In this document: in pieces, positions 57,878 to 64,000 of the stretch
Position numbering within the stretch: position 1 is the first letter of the stretch
Layout: each line of letters starts with the position of its first letter
Origin: Exiguobacterium qingdaonense
Lineage (GTDB): Bacteria > Bacillota > Bacilli > Exiguobacteriales > Exiguobacteriaceae
Length of the DNA: 64,000 nucleotides
NCBI RefSeq assembly: GCF_018617855.1
Contig: NZ_JACSKY010000004.1
Span: 141,093 to 205,092 of the forward strand
Direction: 5' to 3'
The notes under the pieces: generated by a model
Told to the model about the DNA's origin: nothing
Seen by the model: only the letters and a program-made list of their open reading frames with translations
Database searches by the model: none
Program-made: the position numbers and the translations under genes

Positions 57878-58578
57878 TGTCCGTTTCCCCCTATGCGTGT
57901 TAACAATTGTCCATACGTCTCAGTCAAAGAACCTAAATCGCGACGGAATACATCTTTATCAAGCTTTTGTTTCGTCTCTTTGTCCCAGAGACGGCACGTA
58001 TCCGGTGAGATTTCATCCGCCAAGATGATCGTCCCATCCAATTTTCCGAATTCGAGTTTGAAATCGATCACATCGATAACGTGTTGACCAAAGAAATCGA
58101 GCAAGACATCGTTCACCCAAAGCCCGAGTTGTCGCAATGTTTCGACTTCTTTGTGTGTAGCGACTTGCAATAATCGGATATGATCTTCTGTGAGGAGTGG
58201 GTCCCCAAGAGCATCGTCCTTATAATAAAACTCGACAATCGGTGCGAGGAGCGGTGTTCCTTCTTCCCAACCGAGACGTTTCGCTAGACTACCGGCCGCG
58301 ACGTTACGGACGACCACTTCTAACGGGATGATGTCGACGCGACGGACCAACTGTTCCCGGTCTGAGATTCGTTTGATAAAGTGAGTCGGAATCTTGTTGT
58401 CATGCATCAATTCGAACAACTGGGTCGTGATGGCGTTGTTCAGGATCCCCTTCCCATCAATCGACTCTTTCTTCTCTCCATTGAATGCTGTTGCATCATC
58501 TTTGTAATATACGCGAAGCACACCCGCTTCTTCTGTCTCAAATAACGCCTTTGCCTTGCCCTCATAAATTGCTTTCAT
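57874..58578 (-). CDS. purC: SAICAR synthase
   Basis: 234 aa. Joins aspartate to CAIR with ATP. YEGKAKALFETEE at the N-terminus, IPLEVVVRNVAAGSLAKR and LADEISPDTCRLWD are PurC signatures. It lies between purB (49 bp upstream) and purS (4-bp overlap). Confidence 0.96.
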   Translation of the reverse strand: MKAIYEGKAKALFETEEAGVLRVYYKDDATAFNGEKKESIDGKGILNNAITTQLFELMHDNKIPTHFIKRISDREQLVRRVDIIPLEVVVRNVAAGSLAKRLGWEEGTPLLAPIVEFYYKDDALGDPLLTEDHIRLLQVATHKEVETLRQLGLWVNDVLLDFFGQHVIDVIDFKLEFGKLDGTIILADEISPDTCRLWDKETKQKLDKDVFRRDLGSLTETYGQLLTRIGGNGQ

Positions 58579-58627
58579 CTGAACCGTTCCCCCTTAAAAG
58601 TGAGAGGGGCATGTCGCCCCTCAACGA

Positions 58628-59920
58628 TTACAAACCACAGCGTTCAAAAATCGTATCGACACGGCGTACGTGATAACGCGGGTCGAACAACTCATCGAGC
58701 TCTTCACTCGTAAAGAGTGTGCCCATTTCTTTGTCCTCTTCAATCAATGTCCGGAACATCGTCTCTTCTTCCCATGCCTGCATCGCCTTCGGTTGAACCG
58801 CATCGTATGCCGCTTCGCGAGACCAGCCCTTCTCGATGAGACCGAGTAAGATCCGTTGCGAGAAGATGATTCCGAACGTGCGGTCCATGTTGCGACGCAT
58901 GTTGTCCGGGAAGACCGTCAAGTTCTTCACGATGTTACCGAAGCGGTTCAACATGTAGTTGAGAAGAATCGTCGCATCCGGGATGATGATTCGTTCTGCT
59001 GATGAGTGCGAGATGTCACGTTCATGCCAGAGTGGGACATTCTCGTATGCTGTCATCATATGACCGCGAATGACGCGTGCAAGACCTGTCATATTTTCAG
59101 AACCGATTGGGTTACGTTTATGCGGCATGGCAGACGACCCTTTTTGCCCTTTCGCGAAGAACTCTTCCACTTCGCGCGTCTCTGTTTTTTGAAGTCCACG
59201 AATCTCGGTTGCCATCTTTTCAATCGATGTCGCGATCAATGCGAGTGTCGACATGTACTCGGCATGGCGGTCACGCTGGAGTGTCTGTGTCGAGATCGGT
59301 GCAGCTTGGATACCGAGCTTGTCACAGACGTATGACTCGATGAACGGGTCGATATTCGCAAACGTCCCGACCGCTCCGCTCATCTTCCCGAATTCAATCG
59401 TTTCGCGAGCTGCCATGAAGCGTTTTTTGTTTCGTTTCATCTCTTCATACCAAAGGGCGAGCTTCAGACCGAACGTGGTCGGTTCCGCATGCACTCCGTG
59501 GGTACGTCCCATCATGATGTCATATTTATGTGCTTTCGCTTTTTCTGCGAGAATACCGATGAAGCGATCTAAATCGGCTTCTAAAAGATCGTTCGCCTGT
59601 TTGATTAAGTATGAGAGTGCCGTGTCGACGACATCCGTCGACGTCAAGCCGTAATGTACCCACTTTTTCTCTTCTCCGAGTGTCTCAGAAACGGCACGAG
59701 TGAACGCGATCACATCATGACGTGTCTCTTGTTCAATCTCTAGAATGCGATCAACATCAAACGATGCCTTGTCCCAAAGGACTTGTACATCTTCTTTCGG
59801 GATGATGCCGAGTTCACTCCAAGCCTCGCAGGCATATAACTCAACTTTTAACCAAGCCTCGAATTTGTTTTGATCGGTCCAAATGTTTGCCATCTCTGGG
59901 CGGGTATAGCGTGAAATCAT
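58628..59920 (-). CDS. purB: Adenylosuccinate lyase
   Basis: 430 aa from ATG 59920 (GAAGGAG upstream, ATGA overlap with purK). Cleaves SAICAR and adenylosuccinate to fumarate and AICAR or [29 protein letters not shown] and the signature [18 protein letters not shown] with the flexible catalytic loop are present. Confidence 0.96.
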   Translation of the reverse strand: MISRYTRPEMANIWTDQNKFEAWLKVELYACEAWSELGIIPKEDVQVLWDKASFDVDRILEIEQETRHDVIAFTRAVSETLGEEKKWVHYGLTSTDVVDTALSYLIKQANDLLEADLDRFIGILAEKAKAHKYDIMMGRTHGVHAEPTTFGLKLALWYEEMKRNKKRFMAARETIEFGKMSGAVGTFANIDPFIESYVCDKLGIQAAPISTQTLQRDRHAEYMSTLALIATSIEKMATEIRGLQKTETREVEEFFAKGQKGSSAMPHKRNPIGSENMTGLARVIRGHMMTAYENVPLWHERDISHSSAERIIIPDATILLNYMLNRFGNIVKNLTVFPDNMRRNMDRTFGIIFSQRILLGLIEKGWSREAAYDAVQPKAMQAWEEETMFRTLIEEDKEMGTLFTSEELDELFDPRYHVRRVDTIFERCGL

Positions 59921-61011
59921 AAAACGGTCTCCTTCCAAATTGCCAGTTGTTCGATGGTATGAAGCGCATCTTCGACCGTGTCACCAAGGACATTCAAATG
60001 TCCCATTTTACGGCCTATCTTCGCTTCATCTTTTCCATACAGATGTAGTTTAACATTCGATGGCATTGCTTTGACATGAAGTCGTGGCATATGCTCGCCG
60101 AGAAGATTCACCATGACGACAGGCGATGTCAATGTCGTCCGTCCGAGGCGCATTCCTGTCACGGCCCGAATGTGTTGTTCAAATTGTGAGGTCTCACAAG
60201 CATCGATCGTGTAGTGCCCGGAGTTGTGCGGACGTGGCGCGAGTTCATTCACATATAGGCGACCATCCGCCATGACGAATAGTTCGACGGTGAGCGTCCC
60301 CATTAAGCCGATGTGGTCCGCGAGCTGGAGTGCGAGGTGCCTTGCATCCTCTTGAATCTCGTTTGATACGCGAGCCGGTACAATCGATAAGTGTAGGATG
60401 CTGTTGCGATGAATGTTTTCACTGATCGGGAATGTCGACGTTTCGTCATGTCCTCTCGTCACAATGACCGAGATCTCTTTTTCAAATGGCAACCAAGCCT
60501 CGGCGACGTATTCCTGTTCGACGAACTGTTCAATGAATATCTGAAGGTCCTGTGCCGATCGAATGACCGTCTGTCCTTTTCCGTCATAGCCGAAACGACA
60601 CGTTTTGATGACAAATGGGAAGCCGAGTTTCTCTTGAGCCTGCCGTACATCTCGAACCGTACGAACCGAAACATATGGAGCGACACGTAGTCCCGCTGAT
60701 TCAATCATCTGTTTCTCTAAGATGCGATGTTGTGTCGCCTTCAACACGTCCATACCTTGTGGACATTTCTCTTCGATGGCAGCAATCATTTCCGTATCGA
60801 TGTTCTCGAATTCATACGTCACAACATCTGAACGATCAGCGAGTTCTTTTGCGGCATTCACATCATCAAATGAGGCGACAATTGAATCTGCCACTTGAGC
60901 CATCGGTGCATTTGGATTTGGATCGAGACAAAGTGTCGTGTATCCCATTGCACTCGCGCTGAGTGACATCATCCGTCCAAGTTGTCCTCCACCTAAAATA
61001 CCGATTCTCAT
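59917..61011 (-). CDS. purK: N5-carboxyaminoimidazole ribonucleotide synthase
   Basis: 364 aa ATP-grasp enzyme making N5-CAIR from AIR, bicarbonate and [44 protein letters not shown] and [16 protein letters not shown] are PurK motifs. TAATG one-base overlap with purE. Confidence 0.96.
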   Translation of the reverse strand: MRIGILGGGQLGRMMSLSASAMGYTTLCLDPNPNAPMAQVADSIVASFDDVNAAKELADRSDVVTYEFENIDTEMIAAIEEKCPQGMDVLKATQHRILEKQMIESAGLRVAPYVSVRTVRDVRQAQEKLGFPFVIKTCRFGYDGKGQTVIRSAQDLQIFIEQFVEQEYVAEAWLPFEKEISVIVTRGHDETSTFPISENIHRNSILHLSIVPARVSNEIQEDARHLALQLADHIGLMGTLTVELFVMADGRLYVNELAPRPHNSGHYTIDACETSQFEQHIRAVTGMRLGRTTLTSPVVMVNLLGEHMPRLHVKAMPSNVKLHLYGKDEAKIGRKMGHLNVLGDTVEDALHTIEQLAIWKETVL

Positions 61012-61499
61012 TAGACCAACTCCTCCGTTCCACGAATGGCCATCTCTTGTTTCTGCTCACGAAATGCATCCAGTCGATGTGTCATGTCTGTGGAGTGGAT
61101 GCTGAGGATTTGAGCAGCCAATAATCCTGCATTCGTCGCTCCCGCTTTACCAATCGCGACAGTTGCTACTGGAACTCCTGCAGGCATCTGAACAATGGAG
61201 AGTAGCGAATCCATTCCATTGAGTGCTTTTGACTGAACCGGGACACCGATAACCGGAAGTGTTGTTTTCGCAGCAACCATTCCAGGAAGGTGGGCTGCCC
61301 CACCAGCACCCGCAATGATCACTTGAATGCCTCTGCCTCGTGCCTCTTCAGCATATTCGAACATAAGGTCTGGTGTACGGTGAGCTGATACGACTTGTTT
61401 TTCATATGGAATCTGTAACTCATCCAACACGTCACACGTATGTCTCATCGTCTCCCAATCAGATGAACTTCCCATGATGACTCCAACTGCTACGTTCAT
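61011..61499 (-). CDS. purE: N5-CAIR mutase
   Basis: 162 aa, class I Pur[31 protein letters not shown] and [17 protein letters not shown] form the active site; it converts N5-CAIR to CAIR. First gene of the twelve-gene operon, preceded by a guanine riboswitch and PurR boxes. RBS AAGGGGG. Confidence 0.96.
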   Translation of the reverse strand: MNVAVGVIMGSSSDWETMRHTCDVLDELQIPYEKQVVSAHRTPDLMFEYAEEARGRGIQVIIAGAGGAAHLPGMVAAKTTLPVIGVPVQSKALNGMDSLLSIVQMPAGVPVATVAIGKAGATNAGLLAAQILSIHSTDMTHRLDAFREQKQEMAIRGTEELV

Positions 61500-61515
61500 T
61501 CCAAATGTCCCCCTT

Positions 61516-61555
61516 ACAAAAAGAAATCCCTAAACCGACAATCAGTTTAGGGTAT
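61516..61555 (-). terminator. Attenuator terminator of the guanine riboswitch
   Basis: CCCTAAAC and GTTTAGGG form the stem, followed by GATTTCTTTTTG on the minus strand, between the aptamer and purE. Confidence 0.88.
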
Positions 61556-61583
61556 AGGCATGACAAATACACGTCCGCTACAC

Positions 61584-61650
61584 CCCATAGTCTGATCAGA
61601 ATCGGTGATCAGGTAGAAACTTGCAAGCCATTTCCTTGCGATTATATGGA
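61584..61650 (-). promoter_or_regulatory. Guanine/hypoxanthine riboswitch (G-box) upstream of purE
   Basis: On the minus strand CCATATAATCGC, ATGGCTTGCAAGTTTCTACC and GACTATGGG reproduce the purine aptamer core. The base equivalent to position 74 is C (GACTATG rather than GATTATG), which specifies guanine or hypoxanthine rather than adenine. With the terminator downstream it should shut the pur operon off when guanine is plentiful. Confidence 0.94.
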
Positions 61651-61681
61651 GCACTATTTATTTTTCCTATCTCACACGCCT

Positions 61682-61711
61682 ATCGTACCTTGTTCTTTGA
61701 AAACATGTCAA
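61682..61711 (-). promoter_or_regulatory. Promoter of the purine operon
   Basis: -35 TTGACA (61706-61711), 18-nt spacer, -10 TACGAT (61682-61687) on the minus strand, just upstream of the riboswitch. Confidence 0.7.
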
Positions 61712-61714
61712 TAA

Positions 61715-61757
61715 ACTGCGAACATTTTAATTTTCTGAATATTTATCGTTCGCTTTT
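61715..61757. promoter_or_regulatory. PurR box pair
   Basis: Two inverted CGAAC cores (CGAACATT at 61719 and CGTTCG at 61747-61752) separated by 24 bases, the same layout as the B. subtilis pur operon control site for the PRPP-responsive repressor PurR. It lies just upstream of the -35. Confidence 0.82.
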
Positions 61758-61815
61758 TGGATGTTATCCGCACAATCTCCTCCGATAATGTATGCTATTG
61801 AAAAGGGGGAGTTCG

Positions 61816-62040
61816 ATGAGTTACATATCGAGTCTTCGGGAAGTGGTTGGGAATCGTCCAATCATCAGTGTGGGAGCGACCATACTGGTCATCAATCAAA
61901 AGCAAGAGGTACTGATGCAATTCCGATCGGATACACTTGACTGGGGATTACCAGGAGGGTCGATGGAACTCGGGGAAACATTGGAAGAAGTTGCTGCACG
62001 AGAAGTGAACTACTCGCCACTTATTTGCTTCGCAAATTGA
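61816..62040 (+). pseudogene. Nudix hydrolase gene truncated by a tnpB element
   Basis: ATG 61816 with AAGGGGGAG upstream. The first 63 codons are a normal Nudix start (VGATILVINQKQEVLMQF, DWGLPGGSMELGETLEEVAAREV), but the Nudix box G-x5-E-x7-R-E-U-x-E-E-x-G-U stops after REV; the last ten codons are the right end of the inserted element. The catalytic EExG is lost, so the product cannot be an active hydrolase. The 3' half is not found on the other side of the element. The gene diverges from the pur operon, sharing the PurR-box region. Confidence 0.8.
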
Positions 62041-62250
62041 AGTGGGAGCTTCTTGGGAAGACCGTGCTCTTACTAGCCACAGTTGTTTACCAAGCTCGTC
62101 GGGTGGTTCCCACCCTGAAGGAGTTCGTTTTAGTTTGCCAATCTCAACAGATTGATGCTTGCGTTGATGTCACGGTCATGATGCGCACCACAGGCACATG
62201 TCCATTCACGGACATCCATCGCCTTCTTCTGACCTTTCTCGCCACAAGAA
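62005..62250 (-). ncRNA. Predicted omega (guide) RNA of the TnpB element
   Basis: In IS200/IS605 elements the TnpB guide RNA is made from the tnpB 3' end and the right end, with the guide being the bases just outside. Here the segment after the tnpB stop contains GGTGGGAACCACCC (stem), a GCTCCCACTTCAA...GAAG hairpin region and the right-end hairpin. The guide would start at 62004 and run leftward into the Nudix gene. The 5' limit is a guess. This is inference from known TnpB biology. Confidence 0.5.
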
Positions 62251-63218
62251 GAACAGATCTGCGTCGATGCGTACCAGGGGTCTGCCTTGATGAGCGTCCG
62301 TCCGTAGAAGTTTGATTTGTATTCGAGTTGCCGGACGAACTCGTACCAACTGACATCCCCGATGGACTTGGCGAGCTTATGGTTTTGCATCATATGCTTC
62401 GACTTCAATGTCTCCACGACGATGACTTGGTTCTCGTCAACGATCCGTCTCGACAGTTTGTGAAGGAAGTCCTTGCGTTGGTTGGCGATCTTCTCATGTC
62501 TCTTGGCGAGGATCAGCCTGGCCTTCTCTCGGTTCCGGCTCCCGGTCATCTTGCGTGATAGCGCGCGTTGTGCCTTCTTGGTTTTCTCTTCCGACTTGCG
62601 AAGGAGGCGAGGATTGTCAATTTTTTCAGAAACCATTTCATCATTTGTCATGATGGCGAAGTGCTCCAGGCCGAGATCAATCCCGACCTTGCTCTTGACT
62701 GGGATCCACTTTTCCTCATCTTGATTGACGAGGATGGAGATGAAGAACTTGCCCGTCCTCGTCATCGAGACCGTCGCCGACTTAATGATTCCCTCGAACG
62801 GACGATGTTGTGTGAACTTCACGAAGCCGATTTTAGGAAGTCTCACCTTGCCGTCCTCGATGCGGATCGTGCCGTGCTGGTTGTTCGTCGTGTAGGACGC
62901 GCGCGACCGCCGTTTCGATTTGAACACCGGGAAGCCGCCCGTCCCGGCGAAGAACTTCGCGAACGCGGCGTCGAGGTTCAGCTTCGCGTTCGCGAGCGCG
63001 AGGCTGTCCGCCTCGGCGAGGAACGGGAACAGGGGCTTGTAGGAGGCGGGTGTCGCCGGTTTCCGTCTCGTCCCGTTCCCCGCCTTCGCCTCCTCGCGGA
63101 TGGCGATGCGGTCCTCGAGCAGCTTATTGTAGATGAACCGTGCGCAGCCGATCGTCCGGACCAGGAACTCGGCCTGTGCCGGCGTCGGGTGGAGCCTGTA
63201 TGTATAGCCTTTCAGCAT
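62130..63218 (-). CDS. tnpB: RNA-guided nuclease TnpB (IS605 OrfB family)
   Basis: 362 aa from ATG 63218. N-terminal helix-turn-helix start LKGYTYRLHPTPAQAEFL, central OrfB domain, and a split RuvC nuclease: Asp in KVGIDLGLEHFAIM, Glu in IVVETLKSKHM, and Asp in HDRDINASINLL, all three catalytic residues present. The zinc finger CSSCG ... CAC lies between the last two. So the protein looks intact and active. In related systems TnpB with its omega RNA cuts DNA next to a TAM and promotes retention of the element. The gene's first half is markedly GC-richer than the host genes. Confidence 0.93.
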   Translation of the reverse strand: MLKGYTYRLHPTPAQAEFLVRTIGCARFIYNKLLEDRIAIREEAKAGNGTRRKPATPASYKPLFPFLAEADSLALANAKLNLDAAFAKFFAGTGGFPVFKSKRRSRASYTTNNQHGTIRIEDGKVRLPKIGFVKFTQHRPFEGIIKSATVSMTRTGKFFISILVNQDEEKWIPVKSKVGIDLGLEHFAIMTNDEMVSEKIDNPRLLRKSEEKTKKAQRALSRKMTGSRNREKARLILAKRHEKIANQRKDFLHKLSRRIVDENQVIVVETLKSKHMMQNHKLAKSIGDVSWYEFVRQLEYKSNFYGRTLIKADPWYASTQICSSCGEKGQKKAMDVREWTCACGAHHDRDINASINLLRLAN

Positions 63219-63435
63219 GTCCGTCCCTCCTCCCTCCAGCAGATTGTGATGTATCCTCCTCATCCGATACCCGCGGAGGGAGAGGAAGAATCTGACGGAA
63301 TCACGAACTTTTGTTCGTCACATCTGTCACAGGAGGAGAAGACTATTGGATTGGGTGATTCATCCCCCACCTACGCGGGCTACGGCCCGAGGCGCTTAGA
63401 GGAGGGAGAATTCTCGCCTGATTTAGTTAAAGACA

Positions 63436-63469
63436 TAAAAAAGCCGTCACACAGATAGTGTGACGACTT
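63436..63469 (-). terminator. Terminator of yebG
   Basis: GTCGTCACAC pairs with GTGTGACGGC (one G-U pair), followed by TTTTTT on the minus strand, just after the yebG stop and beside the element's left end. Confidence 0.88.
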
Positions 63470-63473
63470 GGCA

Positions 63474-63665
63474 TTAGGCTTCTTTAGAGACGCATTCAAA
63501 TAAAATCGATTGATGGGAATGGACAGGTTCATCTTTGGCTCCCGTTTGCTCAAAGACGGGCTTTTCAATACGGCGTATAGGACGATAACCCATTTCATTG
63601 ATTCGATCTAAACATTCACTGACCGTTTCATTTGGTTCGACATATACTTTGATCTTCTTAGCCAT
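63474..63665 (-). CDS. yebG: NETI-motif protein YebG
   Basis: 63 aa. KIKVYVEPNETVSECLDRIN carries the NETI motif (here NETV) that names this small Firmicutes family of unknown function; GYRPIRRIEKPVFE follows. Only a weak AGAGGA ribosome site is visible upstream. In B. subtilis yebG also sits immediately upstream of purE, so this gene marks the ancestral order that the element and the truncated Nudix gene now separate. Confidence 0.85.
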   Translation of the reverse strand: MAKKIKVYVEPNETVSECLDRINEMGYRPIRRIEKPVFEQTGAKDEPVHSHQSILFECVSKEA

Positions 63666-63708
63666 TGCTTCTTACGTCCTCTCTTCCACTAAGCTGAATC
63701 GATGATAT

Positions 63709-63749
63709 GAAAAAACGGCGGCCCTTGAGCGAATGCTCCAGAACCACCG
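63709..63749 (-). terminator. Terminator of the rRNA operon
   Basis: On the minus strand ACGGTGGTTCTGGAG and CTCAAGGGCCGCCGT form a GC-rich imperfect hairpin followed by TTTTTTC, right after the 5S gene. Confidence 0.85.
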
Positions 63750-63752
63750 TTT

Positions 63753-63869
<117 letters not shown>

Positions 63870-63925
63870 CTACAGGGCTTGTTCCCTGAAAACTGAGGAT
63901 TCATCAACACAAACCATTAGACTAG

Positions 63926-64000
63926 ATCAAAGCCTCGACCGATTAGTATCATTCAGCTCCACGTGTCGCCACGCTTCCACCCATGACCTATCTACCTCAT
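63926..64000 (-). rRNA. 23S ribosomal RNA, 3' end (partial)
   Basis: The minus strand has ACGTGGAGCTGAATGATACT and AATCGGTCGAGGCTTTGATC, the conserved 3' end of bacterial 23S rRNA. The rest lies beyond the window edge; the exact 3' end is uncertain by a few bases. Confidence 0.93.

Larger units (their letters stand above)
62005..63425 (-). mobile_element. tnpB-only IS200/IS605-superfamily element (IS1341 type)
   Basis: About 1.42 kb. Right end: minus-strand ...AGTGGCGAGTAGTTCAC with a hairpin at 62017-62045 (CCACTT/AAGTGG and TTGC/GCAA). Left end: region up to about 63425 with a hairpin CGGGC-TACG-GCCCG at 63376-63389, next to TTTAAC (63426-63431), a candidate target-adjacent motif. No terminal inverted repeats or target duplication, as expected for this superfamily. 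There is no Y1 transposase (tnpA), so movement would need help in trans. Ends are inferred by pattern, so positions are approximate. Confidence 0.75.

Noticed and set aside
61584..61650. Adenine riboswitch upstream of purE
   Set aside because: The specificity base is C (GACTATG), which indicates guanine/hypoxanthine.
62568..63458. 296-codon plus-strand reading frame opposite tnpB
   Set aside because: Arg/Glu-rich shadow frame caused by the GC-rich antisense of tnpB; no ribosome site or family.

Overview
The window looks like a chromosomal segment of a low-to-mid-GC Bacillales bacterium, most likely Exiguobacterium or a close relative; the genus is my inference from overall gene content. The firmer evidence is the Firmicutes regulatory signals (two lysine L-box riboswitches, a guanine riboswitch, a PurR box pair, a CtsR operator, NagR operators, cre-like sites), strong GGAGG-type ribosome binding sites, and a gene order that follows the Bacillus subtilis yebG-purEKBCSQLFMNHD-yerA-yerC-pcrB-pcrA-ligA-camS region. 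Most genes are on the minus strand, transcribed away from an rRNA operon whose 5S gene and 23S 3' end lie at the right edge.

Layout, left to right. 1-10.7 kb is a mixed region: a partial c-di-GMP phosphodiesterase, an APC amino acid antiporter, an orphan OppA lipoprotein, an NhaC-family transporter behind an L-box (hence probably a lysine transporter), adenine deaminase, a gamma-carbonic-anhydrase-like protein, a two-cistron unit of small proteins (61 and 17 aa), an AT-rich orphan gene and a nitroreductase. 10.8-19 kb is an eight-gene lysine/DAP operon, lysC-asd-dapA-dapB-dapH-ilvE-alr-lysA, under a second L-box. 19-28.3 kb holds a GNAT acetyltransferase, an AlaX editing protein, nagR, an LCP-family wall ligase, nagA-nagB with a NagR operator inside the promoter, a MATE pump, a CHAD protein, glutaminase and a 54-aa membrane protein. 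28.3-30.8 kb is cgoX(hemY) translationally coupled to a radical SAM/SPASM gene. 31-34.5 kb is a CtsR-controlled cbpA-clpB heat-shock operon. 34.5-46.5 kb is yerA-yerC-ktrB-small membrane gene-pcrB-pcrA-ligA-camS, with an LPXTG surface protein gene inserted before camS. A CHASE4-like GGDEF-EAL gene follows. 49-61.8 kb is the complete twelve-gene de novo purine operon, with PurR boxes and a guanine riboswitch. 61.8-63.4 kb is a Nudix gene cut off inside its Nudix box by a tnpB-only IS200/IS605-type element that should encode an omega (guide) RNA. Then come yebG, the 5S rRNA and the 23S 3' end.

The genes work together mainly as metabolic modules: lysine/DAP supply (two riboswitches, synthesis and transport), purine synthesis and salvage (pur operon, ade, yerA), amino-sugar use (nagR/nagA/nagB), haem synthesis, chaperone disaggregation, and DNA repair/replication (pcrA, ligA). 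The least ordinary parts are the TnpB element, the unusual ilvE and alr members of the DAP operon, the cgoX-radical SAM pair, and the 17-aa coupled peptide behind a cre site.
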